A DNA stretch of 64,000 nucleotides from Vulcanimicrobiota bacterium. GTDB taxonomy: Bacteria; Vulcanimicrobiota; Vulcanimicrobiia; Vulcanimicrobiales; Vulcanimicrobiaceae. The position numbers were made by a program, and so were the translations under genes. The stretch covers positions 62,001 through 126,000 of the forward strand of contig DAIDHQ010000019.1 of the NCBI GenBank assembly GCA_027459645.1, read 5' to 3'. Under the pieces are notes generated by a model. The model searched no databases, was not told the DNA's origin, and was given only the letters and a program-made list of their open reading frames with translations. The stretch's first letter is position 1, and each line of letters begins with the position of its first letter. Below are positions 46,124 through 54,705 of this stretch, piece by piece.

Positions 46124-47908
46124 GTGTCCCTCTACCGTACCTGGCGCCCCAAGTCGTTCGCGGACTTGGTCGGGCAAGATGCCGTCGTTCGAACCCTGAC
46201 CCACGCGATCGAGAGCGGAAAGCTCGCGCACGCCTATCTGTTCTCGGGCCCGCGCGGTTCGGGCAAGACCTCGGCCGCGAAGATTCTGGCCCGCTGCATC
46301 GACTGCGCTCAGGGACCGACCGCGCACCCCGACAACACGTGTGAAAATTGCGTCGCGATGCTCAACGGCACCGCGCTCGACGTGCTGGAGATCGACGCGG
46401 CGAGCAATCGCGGCATCGATGAAATCCGCGCGCTGCGCGAATCGGTGAAGTTCGCACCGAGCGTGATGCGCATGAAAGTCTACATCATCGATGAAGCGCA
46501 CATGCTCACCAAAGAAGGCGCGAATGCGTTTCTGAAGACGCTGGAAGAGCCGCCTCCGCATGCGGTGTTCATCCTGGCGACGACCGAGCCGGAAAAGCTG
46601 CCGGTAACGATTCTTTCGCGCTGCCAGCGCTACGCATTCCGCCGCATTTCGATTCCGGTGATGATCGAACGCATGCGCGAAATTGCGACGTACGAAGGCA
46701 TTACGATCGACGACAACGCCCTCGCGACGATCGCCTATCGCGCCGACGGCGGCTTGCGCGACGCGCTCACCATGCTGGAACAAGCGGCGGCGTTTGCCGA
46801 CGGCGCAGTAACGGCCGGCACGATTGAGCTTGCGTTCGGCGCTACGGGACGCGGCTTTGCCAACGAGCTGATCGACGCGGTGCTTGCGCGCAATGCGAGC
46901 AAAGCGCTACGCATCGTGGAAGAGGCGAGCGACGCCGGTACCGACATGCTGGTGCTGGTGCGCAGCCTGATCGCGCAATTCCGCAACCTGCTGGTCGCCA
47001 AGGTCGACCCCGAATTGCTGGCGCGCGATCTCGCCCCAGAAGACGCCGCCCGCGCGACCGAACGCTCCGCCGACGTGGGGCAACCGGCGCTTATCGCGGC
47101 GCTACGCGTGCTCTCCGACGCGGCATCGCTCACCCGAATGGGCGGCAACCCCCGCCTCGAGCTCGAGACGGCGCTGCTGAAGTATGTACTGAGCGAGGAC
47201 TCCGCTGGTGTCACCCTGAGCCCGTCGAAGGGCGCGGACACTGTCATCCTGAGCGGAGTGGGTTCGCGAAGCGAACCTGCGCAGACGAAGGACCGCAACG
47301 CACCCCCGGCCGACCTCGGTAGCCGTGCGCCCTCCGGTCGCCCGGCTCCGGTTGAAAAGGCGCCTCCGGCGCCAGTGGTGAGCGCGGCGCCTCCGGAAAA
47401 AGGTAGCGCTGCTCCCGCAGACCCTGTCATCCTGAGCGAAGCGGCCAAAGAAGCTGTCATCCTGAGCGGAGCGGCCAACGGCCGCGAAGACGAAGGACCG
47501 CCCGAACCCCCCGCGCCCGTCGCGCCTACGCCCCGGAAGCCCGCTGCCGCGAACGTGGGCCCGGTGACGGTGCAAAAAGTCCGGGCGGCGTGGACGAACA
47601 TTCGCGGCAAGGCCGAGCACGAACGCGCCAGCCTGCGCGCGCCGCTCTCCGGCGCGATGGTCCACTCCGTCGAGGATTCGACGCTCTTGCTGAAGATGCG
47701 AAACAAGCTCGAGCTGGACATTCTGAAGCCGCACATCGCGACGCTGGAAGCGGCCATTACCGAGGTGCTCGGCGCGAAGATCAAAGTGCGACTCGAGACT
47801 GGCAGCGGAGGCGCTGCTGCGCCGACATCCGCTTCCGAAGCGGCCGGCAACGAGGCCGCCGAAAGCGTAGATGAACTTTTTGGTTACGCCAATGAGCGGA
47901 TAAAATGA
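46124..47908 (+). CDS. dnaX: DNA polymerase III subunits gamma and tau
   Basis: DnaX is the clamp-loader ATPase. The 594-residue product (GTG start) has Walker A GPRGSGKT (42-49), four zinc cysteines (C58, C61, C73, C76), DEAH (123-126) and the sensor SRC motif (165-167). Clamp-loader domain III runs to about 355. The linker from about 362 to 470 contains in-frame dispersed-repeat translations (VTLSPSKG, DTVILSGVGSRSEPAQTKDR, DPVILSEAAKE, AVILSGAANGREDEGP). A tau-like C-domain (about 480-594) follows and looks natural (VQKVRAAWTNIRGKAEHERA). The gene order dnaX-ybaB-recR is conserved. Confidence 0.95.
   Translation: MSLYRTWRPKSFADLVGQDAVVRTLTHAIESGKLAHAYLFSGPRGSGKTSAAKILARCIDCAQGPTAHPDNTCENCVAMLNGTALDVLEIDAASNRGIDEIRALRESVKFAPSVMRMKVYIIDEAHMLTKEGANAFLKTLEEPPPHAVFILATTEPEKLPVTILSRCQRYAFRRISIPVMIERMREIATYEGITIDDNALATIAYRADGGLRDALTMLEQAAAFADGAVTAGTIELAFGATGRGFANELIDAVLARNASKALRIVEEASDAGTDMLVLVRSLIAQFRNLLVAKVDPELLARDLAPEDAARATERSADVGQPALIAALRVLSDAASLTRMGGNPRLELETALLKYVLSEDSAGVTLSPSKGADTVILSGVGSRSEPAQTKDRNAPPADLGSRAPSGRPAPVEKAPPAPVVSAAPPEKGSAAPADPVILSEAAKEAVILSGAANGREDEGPPEPPAPVAPTPRKPAAANVGPVTVQKVRAAWTNIRGKAEHERASLRAPLSGAMVHSVEDSTLLLKMRNKLELDILKPHIATLEAAITEVLGAKIKVRLETGSGGAAAPTSASEAAGNEAAESVDELFGYANERIK
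47209..47293. repeat. Dispersed palindromic repeats read in frame inside dnaX (first pair)
   Basis: GTGTCACCCTGAGCCCGTCGAAGGG (47209-47233, a variant of the CACCCTGAGC...CGAAGGG unit) is followed by GTCATCCTGAGCGGAGTG with the palindrome GGTTCGCGAAGCGAACC and a GACGAAGGACC tail (to 47293). A second pair lies at 47425-47498. All are in frame and encode linker residues. Confidence 0.85.
47425..47498. repeat. Dispersed palindromic repeats read in frame inside dnaX (second pair)
   Basis: Two consecutive GTCATCCTGAGCG(A/G)AGCGGCCAA units, the second ending GACGAAGGACC, encode VILSEAAKEAVILSGAANG and the following acidic residues of the linker. Confidence 0.85.
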
Positions 47909-48046
47909 CGAGGCGCCGCATTGCTGCGACGCCCCGTGCGCTCGATGTGTTCCGGCGAGCTGATACCTTCCTCGGACCTTAGCACACATCGCTTTCGCTC
48001 GGCAACAATCCCGGAACTTGAGTACCTTTCGTCGAATGAGGAACGT

Positions 48047-48355
48047 ATGAATCAAGCGCAATTGATGGCGCAAGTCAAGAAGATGCAGCAAGAGATGGTG
48101 AAGGCGCAAGAAGAGCTTGCGAACACCACCGTCACCGGCAGCGCGGCCAACGGCCTCGTGACCGTTGAAATGACCTGCGATCAGCAGATGAAATCGATCA
48201 AGATCGGCAAAGACGCCGTCGATCCCGAAGACATCGAGACGCTCGAAGATCTTGTGACGATTGCGGTGAACGACGCGCTCACCAAAGCCGGCGAAAAATC
48301 GCAGCAACGCATGTCCGGCCTGACCGGCGGCATGCGCATCCCGGGACTCATGTAA
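48047..48355 (+). CDS. Nucleoid-associated protein YbaB/EbfC
   Basis: YbaB is a small dimeric DNA-binding protein usually encoded between dnaX and recR. The ATG at 48047 follows GAGGAAC and gives 102 residues beginning MNQAQLMAQVKKMQQEM, with the typical helical N-terminus, the strand pair VTGSAANGLVTVEMTCDQ and the C-terminal tail GGMRIPGLM. The open frame starts earlier (47921) but the extra residues are unrelated. The 138-bp gap before it contains an inverted repeat (GATGTGT/ACACATC at about 47944 and 47983) and no recognisable RNA gene. Confidence 0.93.
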   Translation: MNQAQLMAQVKKMQQEMVKAQEELANTTVTGSAANGLVTVEMTCDQQMKSIKIGKDAVDPEDIETLEDLVTIAVNDALTKAGEKSQQRMSGLTGGMRIPGLM

Positions 48356-48419
48356 AGGATGCGCGACTGCGTCGCGCTGCCGTTCGAAGGGCAACGTGAA
48401 AGGGTATCGACGCAACGTG

Positions 48420-48493
48420 TCACCCTGAGCCTGTCGAAGGGTGTCCGCCGTGTCATCCTGAGCGAAGCGCCGTAGGCGCGTAGACGAAGGACC
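48420..48493. repeat. Dispersed palindromic repeats, ybaB-recR gap
   Basis: GTCACCCTGAGCCTGTCGAAGGGTG is followed by GTCATCCTGAGCGAAGCGCCG and a GACGAAGGACC tail. Both orientations of the repeat family flank the short leader of recR. Confidence 0.85.
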
Positions 48494-48505
48494 GCCTCAA
48501 CCGTC

Positions 48506-49114
48506 ATGCCATCAACCGGATCGATCGCCGGGCCCGTCCAAGCCCTCATCAACGAGTTTTCCAAACTACCGACCGTCGGCCCTAAAACGGCTGCACGGTT
48601 GGTGTTTTATTTGTTGAATCGCCCGCGTAACGAAGCGCAATCGCTCGCTGAAGCAATACTCGCGGTCAAAGACAAGGTTCGCTTCTGTTCGATTTGTTTT
48701 TCGCTTACCGAGCATGAACCGTGCGATATCTGCAGCGACGAGCGCCGCGACGCATCGATTATTTGCGTCGTCGCTGAAGCGAAGGACATTTACGCGATTG
48801 AGCGCACTGGAGTCTTCAAGGGACATTATCATGTTCTTGGTGGCCTCATCTCTCCGATGGATGGCATTGGTGCAGCTCAGCTGCGTGTCAAGGAGCTCGT
48901 CGAGCGCATCAGAGTCGCAGAGCCGACTGAAATTATTCTCGCAACGAACCCGAACGCGGAAGGAGAAGCAACCGCGCTATATTTGTCTCGGTTGCTGCAG
49001 CCCCTCGAAACTTCCGTGAGCCGTTTGGCCTACGGTTTACCAATTGGGGCCGACCTTGACTATGCGGATGAATTAACATTAGCGAAAGCTGTTGAGGGTC
49101 GACGTAGCTTTTAA
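48506..49114 (+). CDS. recR: Recombination mediator protein RecR
   Basis: RecR works with RecF and RecO to load RecA at gaps. The 202-residue product has the N-terminal helix-hairpin-helix (LPTVGPKTAARLVFYLL), the C4 zinc finger (CSICFSLTEHEPCDIC), the Toprim segment (CVVAEAKDIYAIERTG and YHVLGGLISPMDGIG) and the C-terminal ATNPNAEGEATALYL. The recF partner lies at 2900. Base composition drops in the second half, at the edge of the low-GC island that follows. Confidence 0.95.
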   Translation: MPSTGSIAGPVQALINEFSKLPTVGPKTAARLVFYLLNRPRNEAQSLAEAILAVKDKVRFCSICFSLTEHEPCDICSDERRDASIICVVAEAKDIYAIERTGVFKGHYHVLGGLISPMDGIGAAQLRVKELVERIRVAEPTEIILATNPNAEGEATALYLSRLLQPLETSVSRLAYGLPIGADLDYADELTLAKAVEGRRSF

Positions 49115-49152
49115 CGCAGGTTCTCCTTACGGCTTGGCAAATCCAGTAATCT

Positions 49153-49737
49153 GTGGCGAGATCGCGAGAAGAAGTCCTGAATATTGCGCTCGCGCGCGCG
49201 ATCAATTCGTACGCGCTCGAGGCGTCGCCCGAATCCATCATATCTGCACCGAAGAGCCGCCAGCTTCCCGACGTGTTGTTGGATGTTAACGGCCTTCGAA
49301 CGATTATTGAGGGTAAGGTGGATGATGTACCTAATGCGCGGAAGAGTGTCGAAGCGGATGTTCAAGATCGCCTAGATACTGGTGCCGCGATCATCGCAAT
49401 TGGCGTCATTTACCCGAGAGCGCTCAGGGAGCTCGGAATTCAGGAGCTTGATGAAATTCTTCCGAAGGCAGGGCTTCAGTATACAGTGCGAACCGACTCA
49501 TACGGATCGGGTTGGATGGAGGGATCAGCGGATTCCATCGTCGAGGCCCTTCACCGAGCTTACTCAGTCGCGGTGGAAGACGACGTAGTGACCGCTTCGG
49601 TTCACGCTATTTCCATTGGCATGAATCAGTTGGTTCAAATTATTCAACAAAATGCGGTTGCGGCAGAAAACCTCGCGGTCTTCCTAGGAGTCTACGAGGC
49701 TGAAAAGGCTCAGGACGGTGAGAATGCCGATGAGTAA
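49153..49737 (+). CDS. Predicted PD-(D/E)XK nuclease paired with a DNA methylase
   Basis: No family is recognised with certainty. The 194-residue product contains PDVLLDVNGLRTIIEGK (D40, then E53-G54-K55), the spacing and context of a PD-(D/E)XK nuclease active site. A helix with charged and polar residues follows (SVEADVQDRLDTG), then an alternating strand AIIAIGVIYP. The GTG start has no good ribosome-binding site. Its last codons overlap the start of the downstream methylase, so the two are translated together. Codon use and GC are visibly lower than in the flanking genes. A restriction subunit is the favoured role. Confidence 0.55.
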   Translation: MARSREEVLNIALARAINSYALEASPESIISAPKSRQLPDVLLDVNGLRTIIEGKVDDVPNARKSVEADVQDRLDTGAAIIAIGVIYPRALRELGIQELDEILPKAGLQYTVRTDSYGSGWMEGSADSIVEALHRAYSVAVEDDVVTASVHAISIGMNQLVQIIQQNAVAAENLAVFLGVYEAEKAQDGENADE

Positions 49738-52057
49738 AAGGGACGACCGTAAACGTCATAAGATCGCTGGCCAATTAGCCAGCTTAACATTAGCGAACGC
49801 CCTAATCTTTCACAATGAATTATCGGAACGGGTCTCGGGCGTGCGGAGACCGGCTAGTATTTTGTCGTCGTCCGACCCGATCACGGATCTAGGCGCAGAG
49901 TGGCTCGAAATCAGCACGACTATAGACTACAAACCGATTTTTGACGTTGCCCGACAGGTTCTTAGCTTGCTCCCGCTGCGGGTTGAGACACACGACGCTA
50001 TTAGAGAATTAGATAACGCGGCAAGGAGAATTATTTCTAATCGCGCTGCGTTGAAACATGATCTAATGGGCCGGATTTATCACACGCTGCTTTTGGATGC
50101 AAAGTTCCTCGGAACGTTCTATACATCGGTTCCTGCTGCAACGCTACTAATGAAGTTTGCGCTAAATCCAAAAAGTTGGGCCGTCAATTGGAGCGACCTA
50201 ACTGCCGTAGCCGATTTGCGAGTCGCTGATTTAGCGTGCGGAACCGGTACGCTACTAATGGCAGCAGAGCAGGCGTTGGTCGATAACCACGTAAGGGCGC
50301 GCGTCCGTGAGGGTAAGCCGATCGGCGCAGAAGATCTGCGCAACATCCATCGCGCTCTAATTGAGGAAGCAATCTACGGTTACGACGTCCTTTCGTCAGC
50401 GATCCATTTAACAGCATCGACACTTGCGCTGCTCTCTATCGAGTCATCCTTCAGCAAAATGCATTTGTGGTCGATGGCTTTAGGCGTTGAGGGGATTGGC
50501 GGAGACGTGCATCTTGGAAGTATTGACTTCCTGGGTGCAATGTCAGTGCAGCCACAAATGAGCCTGATGGACACAACAGGTGCATGGGGTGCGGCAAGGC
50601 GTGTTGCCGACAAGGGCGACGAAGTGTCAACGGCTCCCTTACCAATGCTCGACCTGTGCGTGATGAATCCGCCATTCACCCGAAGTGTCGGTGGAAATCT
50701 ACTTTTCGGATCTTTGCCAGCTAAGCAACGAGCATTGATGCAAAAGCGGCTCTCGGCGTTGCTGAAGGAATACAGTAAAAGGAGCCGGACTGCCGTCGCG
50801 TCTGCGACTGCTGGGCTGGCGAGTGTCTTTATAAGTGTTGCGCACGCGCGAATCAAGGAAGGCGGCAGGCTGGCCCTGGTTATACCCGCCGCAGTGTGTA
50901 CGGGGATCGCCTGGGAAAAGACTAGGGACCTTTTTAGGCAGAGCTACGTTCTTGAGTTGTTAGTGACGTCCCATGATCCGCGACGGTGGTCCTTTTCTGA
51001 AAACACCGAGTTAAGTGAAGTTTTGCTGGTTCTCCGAAAGCGACGCTCGAGCGAGAAAAATTCTGCAAAGACAACGGTACTTAACCTTATCCGTAATCCG
51101 AAAAACCCTATCGAAGCGCTGGCTGTAGCAAACCAGGTGCTTAATTTGCAGCGACTTCCAGAAATGTCGAATTGTAACGACCATGCAACGGGCAGCGTTT
51201 TCGTCTCGAATATTAAGTATGGCGAAGCAACGTCGATCTCGTGGACGGAGCTCCGGCGAGCGCCTTGGAAGGCTGGTGCTTTTTCGAAAACAGAGCTTAA
51301 CAAGACTGCGTATTTCCTCGACGCGGGAAAGTTGTACATTCCGGGAAAGCCTCTGTTTGACGTGCCGATAACGACGTTTGGAAAAATTGGAACTGTTGGG
51401 CCAGACCGAAGGGACGTTTACGACGCCTTTAATTTGGTGACGTCGCGCACCCCGTACAGCGCGTGGTGGAGCCATGACTCGAATCGAGTGACCGCAATGT
51501 CAGCCGAGCCGAACGCATTTTTAGAGCCACTGGCAGTAGCTAGGAAAAATCGACCACTTCGTAAGTTGAGCGACGTATGGTCAGGTGCATCTGATGCAAT
51601 GTTGGCAGAGCGAATGTGGATGCCGACCCAAAGAGTGACGAGCGTGTTGCTGCCCGTGCCCGCTGTGTCGAACGTTTGGTGGCCGATCACGTTGAACAGT
51701 GCGGGATCCATGGAGCGGAAACTTTTGGTATTATGGTGGAACTCAACGCTCGGGCTAATATCCTTACTAGCAGCAAGAGTTCCAACACGCGGTCCTTGGT
51801 TGCAATTTAAAAAGCCAACTGTCCATGCACTTCCGGTTCTAAACTTTACGAAATTAGAACCAGATCTGTTGCCAGAGGATCGAGACGTCGATGAGCTACT
51901 CCACAAAGAGATGCAGCCATTTCCTGATATGCATTCTGACCCAGTGAGGAAACAGATTGACGCGCTTTTTTGCCAATTGTTGCGTATCCCCGATATTCGG
52001 GTCCTCAGGGACCTCTTGAGCATCGAACCAGTTGTAACGGACCAAACGGCTCAGTAG
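49730..52057 (+). CDS. N6-adenine DNA methyltransferase (type I/IIG-like)
   Basis: The ATG at 49730 lies 7 bp after GGTGAGA and overlaps the nuclease stop; GTG 49718 and ATG 49724 are alternatives. The roughly 775-residue protein has SAM motif I (VADLACGTGTLL) near residue 167, catalytic motif IV NPPF near 315, and a helical N-terminal domain as in HsdM/Eco57I-like enzymes. The region after about 430 would hold target recognition. No nuclease motif is seen in it, so the small upstream gene may supply cleavage. GC and codon use mark it as horizontally acquired. Confidence 0.8.
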   Translation: MSKRDDRKRHKIAGQLASLTLANALIFHNELSERVSGVRRPASILSSSDPITDLGAEWLEISTTIDYKPIFDVARQVLSLLPLRVETHDAIRELDNAARRIISNRAALKHDLMGRIYHTLLLDAKFLGTFYTSVPAATLLMKFALNPKSWAVNWSDLTAVADLRVADLACGTGTLLMAAEQALVDNHVRARVREGKPIGAEDLRNIHRALIEEAIYGYDVLSSAIHLTASTLALLSIESSFSKMHLWSMALGVEGIGGDVHLGSIDFLGAMSVQPQMSLMDTTGAWGAARRVADKGDEVSTAPLPMLDLCVMNPPFTRSVGGNLLFGSLPAKQRALMQKRLSALLKEYSKRSRTAVASATAGLASVFISVAHARIKEGGRLALVIPAAVCTGIAWEKTRDLFRQSYVLELLVTSHDPRRWSFSENTELSEVLLVLRKRRSSEKNSAKTTVLNLIRNPKNPIEALAVANQVLNLQRLPEMSNCNDHATGSVFVSNIKYGEATSISWTELRRAPWKAGAFSKTELNKTAYFLDAGKLYIPGKPLFDVPITTFGKIGTVGPDRRDVYDAFNLVTSRTPYSAWWSHDSNRVTAMSAEPNAFLEPLAVARKNRPLRKLSDVWSGASDAMLAERMWMPTQRVTSVLLPVPAVSNVWWPITLNSAGSMERKLLVLWWNSTLGLISLLAARVPTRGPWLQFKKPTVHALPVLNFTKLEPDLLPEDRDVDELLHKEMQPFPDMHSDPVRKQIDALFCQLLRIPDIRVLRDLLSIEPVVTDQTAQ

Positions 52058-52073
52058 TCTCGGATGGGCTGTT

Positions 52074-52120
52074 TTGTCGGCGCCTTTGTAGCAAGCGCGC
52101 CACCGACAAGCCTTCTTTTT
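52074..52120 (+). terminator. Possible terminator after the methylase
   Basis: TTGTCGGCGC (52074-52083) can pair, with a small bulge, with GCGCCACCGACAA (52097-52109), followed by CTTCTTTTT. It lies 17 bp after the stop codon. The stem is imperfect. Confidence 0.4.
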
Positions 52121-52252
52121 GTCAGTGCGGGCCAGCTCCAGTGGGGGCATGGTTTTTAGCGGCGCGGCGCGCGCGGAAGCACATGATCGTCAAGAGCAGG
52201 CCGAATTCGCCCAGTAGCGACGGCAAAGGGTCTATGCAGCTGGCCTTCGTGC

Positions 52253-52291
52253 TCTCATCTCACTCTCATCTAGTTCACCAGCCGTCCTCAA
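52253..52291 (+). promoter_or_regulatory. 11-bp-spaced direct repeat and putative promoter of the efflux adaptor
   Basis: TCTCATCT occurs at 52253-52260 and again at 52264-52271, one helical turn apart, the arrangement bound by OmpR/PhoB-type regulators. The segment CGTCCTCAAG, 12 bp downstream, aligns at the same distance with the MacB upstream region (60580-60618). Confidence 0.55.
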
Positions 52292-52324
52292 GGGGTAGCG
52301 CGAGAATGATGTCGGAGGAATCTG

Positions 52325-53887
52325 ATGTCTACTCAAACCCTTGCGGCCCCTCGGGGCGCGTCTGATGTGGGCCGATCGCTCGGCCGGCTCTTCAACAATA
52401 TCCCCCGCTGGGTGCTCGTTGCGCTGGCGCTACTCGTCATCGCGGCGTTGGTCGTCGCCACGGTCCTGACCCGCGCGAGCAGCACGCCGCAGGTCGTTAC
52501 GACGCCGGTCGCCCGCCAGACGCTCTCCCAGTCCGTCACGGCCTCGGGAACGGTCAACGCGCAGAATAGCGTGACCGTCGGCAGCCAAGTCTCGGGCACG
52601 ATCTCGGACCTCTACGTCGATTTCAATTCGAAGGTCCACCAGGGGCAAATCCTCGCGAGGCTCGATCCCAGCTCGCTGCAGGCGCAGCTCGCTCGCGATC
52701 AGGCGCAACTCGCGCAAGCGCAAGCACAAGCCAATGAAGCCGCCGCAAATGCAAGCGGTGCCGGCTCGGGCGTAAGCGTCGCGCAGGCCAACGCCAATGC
52801 GCAAGCCGCCGCCGCAAATGCCGCCAAGACGAATATCGCCAAGGCGCAATCGGCGCTCGCGCTCGCGCAGCAGCAATACAACCGCGATAACACGCTGCTC
52901 TCGCAAGGCTATATCGCGCGGGCAACGGTGCAGTCCGACGCGGCAACCGTCTCGCAAGATGAAGCCGCGGTAGCACAGGCGCAAGCGGCGTATGCACAAG
53001 CCTTAGCGCAAGCGCAGGCAAGCCAGGCGACGATCGGGCAGAACGGCTCGACCGCGCAAGCGCAAGCCGCCAGTGCCGATGCAGCGCAAGCTGCGGTGCA
53101 AGCTGCCGCCGCAACCGTGCAGCAGGATCGACTGAATCTGCAGCATTCGATCATCACCTCGCCGGTCAACGGCACCGTCGTCTCGCGCGCGGTGAGCGTC
53201 GGGCAAACGGTTGCGGCATCGCTGCAAGCGCCGACCCTCTTCACGATCGCGCAAGATCTTGCGAAAATGCAGGTCGATATCAACGTCGGCGAACCGGATA
53301 TCGGCGGCGTGAAGAAGGGTGACACGGTCGATTTCACGGTGCTCGCCTACCCGAACACCACCTTCCACGGCGTGGTCGATCAAGTGCGCATCAACCCGCA
53401 AACCGTCAATAACGTCGTGACCTACGACGTGGTCGTAAACGCGGACAACGCCGACGGCAAACTGCTGCCGGGCATGACCGCCAACGCTACGATCAACGTC
53501 GCGAGCGCACCGAACGCCCTCGTGGTTCCGCTGACGGCGCTGCACGCCCGAGGAGGCGCTTCTTCGACTACGCTTCGCTCCGCTCAGAATAACAAAGCGC
53601 CGCAGAGCCGCAGCCCGTGGGGCGGCACGACCAGCGTCAGCAGCGGCAGCATCGCGACCGGTCAGCACGCCGTGCTGCTGGTGCGGCGCAACGGCAAACT
53701 GCAACCGGTGCGCGTGCAAGTCGGGCTCATCACCGCCACGCAAGCCGCCGTCACGCCGGTCAACGGCTCGACGCTGAGCGAAGGTGACAACGTCGTCACG
53801 GCGTTCACCAGCGGTGCGAAATATAGCGGCGGCAATGCCTCGCGCAGCCCGCTGCAAGCGCGCGGTCCGCACGCCCGCGTCCCGTAA
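52325..53887 (+). CDS. MacA/HlyD-type efflux periplasmic adaptor
   Basis: The 520-residue product starts after GGAGGAATCTG. It has a cytoplasmic N-tail, one transmembrane helix (about 29-50), a lipoyl-like domain (VTASGTVNAQNSVTVGSQVSG), a long Ala/Gln coiled-coil hairpin (about 115-265), the second lipoyl half (SPVNGTVVSRAVSVGQTVAA) and a beta-barrel (LAKMQVDINVGEPDIGGVKKG). It should link an inner-membrane ABC transporter to an outer-membrane channel; the MacB-like transporter lies at 60651. Residues about 412-424 (SSTTLRSAQNNKA) are the translation of an inserted dispersed repeat. Its last about 153 codons are duplicated at 54842. Confidence 0.9.
   Translation: MSTQTLAAPRGASDVGRSLGRLFNNIPRWVLVALALLVIAALVVATVLTRASSTPQVVTTPVARQTLSQSVTASGTVNAQNSVTVGSQVSGTISDLYVDFNSKVHQGQILARLDPSSLQAQLARDQAQLAQAQAQANEAAANASGAGSGVSVAQANANAQAAAANAAKTNIAKAQSALALAQQQYNRDNTLLSQGYIARATVQSDAATVSQDEAAVAQAQAAYAQALAQAQASQATIGQNGSTAQAQAASADAAQAAVQAAAATVQQDRLNLQHSIITSPVNGTVVSRAVSVGQTVAASLQAPTLFTIAQDLAKMQVDINVGEPDIGGVKKGDTVDFTVLAYPNTTFHGVVDQVRINPQTVNNVVTYDVVVNADNADGKLLPGMTANATINVASAPNALVVPLTALHARGGASSTTLRSAQNNKAPQSRSPWGGTTSVSSGSIATGQHAVLLVRRNGKLQPVRVQVGLITATQAAVTPVNGSTLSEGDNVVTAFTSGAKYSGGNASRSPLQARGPHARVP
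53560..53594. repeat. Dispersed repeat read in frame inside the efflux adaptor
   Basis: TCTTCGACTACGCTTCGCTCCGCTCAGAATAACA matches the reverse-oriented repeat CTTCGTCTACGCTGCGCTCCGCTCAGGATGACA seen at 37.85 kb. The duplicate copy at about 54974-55008 keeps the consensus GAATGACA. Confidence 0.8.
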
Positions 53888-53916
53888 GCGGCGAACCTTC
53901 ACGACACGGGTTCCTC

Positions 53917-53942
53917 AGGGGCGGCGCTACGGCGTCGCCCCT
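53917..53942 (+). terminator. Possible terminator after the efflux adaptor
   Basis: AGGGGCG (53917-53923) pairs with CGCCCCT (53936-53942), with extra inner pairing, 30 bp after the stop. Only a weak pyrimidine run follows. Confidence 0.45.
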
Positions 53943-53971
53943 CTTCGTAGGCGCGGCGGACGATGGAGACT

Positions 53972-54001
53972 GTTGCAACGTGTAACGGTACATGTTACAA
54001 T
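53972..54001 (+). promoter_or_regulatory. higBA promoter with overlapping operator
   Basis: TTGCAA (53972-53977), an 18-bp spacer and TACAAT (53996-54001) form a promoter. The perfect inverted repeat TGTAAC (53981-53986) / GTTACA (53994-53999) overlaps the -10 and is a likely HigA binding site. The higB ATG is 9 bp after the -10, so the leader is very short or absent. Confidence 0.7.
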
Positions 54002-54010
54002 ATCCGACGC

Positions 54011-54301
54011 ATGGAGCGGTTCTTTGACTCGGCTACCGCGGACATCTACGAGGGACACGTCTCGGCCGCGGCCCGCAGATCGTTGCCACCGCATCTCCAT
54101 TCCACAGCACAACGCAAATTAGCCATGGTGCTGGCAGCCGCGCAACTTGCCGACCTGCGTTTTCCGCCGGGCAATGAGCTCGAAACGCTCAGCGGTAATC
54201 ATGACGGCCAACACAGTATTCGAATCAACCGCCAATATCGCGTCTGCTTCGTCTGGACCGATCAAGGAGCAACGCGAATCGAAGTGGCCGACTATCATTA
54301 A
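54011..54301 (+). CDS. higB: HigB-type toxin (RelE superfamily)
   Basis: The 96-residue product (ATG 54011) matches plasmid-maintenance killer proteins. The C-terminal half has FPPGNELETLSGNHDGQHSIRI, NRQYRVCFVW and VADYH, the RelE-fold mRNA-interferase end that cleaves mRNA on the ribosome. The longer frame from 53963 would run through the promoter and is not credible. The antitoxin higA follows 56 bp later. The pair lies between two copies of the efflux adaptor 3' end. Confidence 0.9.
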   Translation: MERFFDSATADIYEGHVSAAARRSLPPHLHSTAQRKLAMVLAAAQLADLRFPPGNELETLSGNHDGQHSIRINRQYRVCFVWTDQGATRIEVADYH

Positions 54302-54357
54302 TTCAGTCCACCTCCGTTATTGCAGATGCAATCAGACGGGAAAGGACTTCAAATCTT

Positions 54358-54675
54358 ATGAGTCTGAGTATCCCTATTCCGAAGAATCGACGCCCAACCA
54401 GCCCGGGCGAGATTATTACCGAAGAGTTTTTGAAGCCGCTAGACATTACGCAGCAGCAACTGGCCGATGCGATGAAGATTTCTCGCGTTCGTCTGAACGA
54501 AATTTTGAATGGCCGTCGTGGCATAAGCCCCGACACGGCGCTGCGCCTCGAGCGCGTGCTGGGGCCGTCAGCGCAATTCTGGCTGAACCTTCAAATGGTC
54601 GTTGACCTTTACGAAACGGAGCATGCGTCGAACCAGCGCGAACTTGCGTCGTTAAAGCGCTTAGTTTCCGCTTAA
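54358..54675 (+). CDS. higA: HigA-type antitoxin (XRE family)
   Basis: The 105-residue product begins with the HigA-typical PTSPGEIITEEFLKPL and has a helix-turn-helix (QQQLADAMKISRVRLNEILNG), then RGISPDTALRLERVLG and SAQFWLNLQ. It neutralises HigB and represses its own promoter. An ATG follows the short AT-rich gap after higB. Confidence 0.93.
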   Translation: MSLSIPIPKNRRPTSPGEIITEEFLKPLDITQQQLADAMKISRVRLNEILNGRRGISPDTALRLERVLGPSAQFWLNLQMVVDLYETEHASNQRELASLKRLVSA

Positions 54676-54705
54676 AGCGTCACTTCAGCGTGCAGAAGGG
54701 TCAAG

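Noticed and set aside
47909-48046. Signal recognition particle RNA gene next to dnaX
   Set aside because: The conserved GGTCAGG...GGAAGGAAGCAGCC core is absent on both strands; only a short inverted repeat is seen.
47921-48046. Longer N-terminus for YbaB
   Set aside because: Unrelated to the family; the ATG at 48047 has a good ribosome-binding site and gives the standard length.
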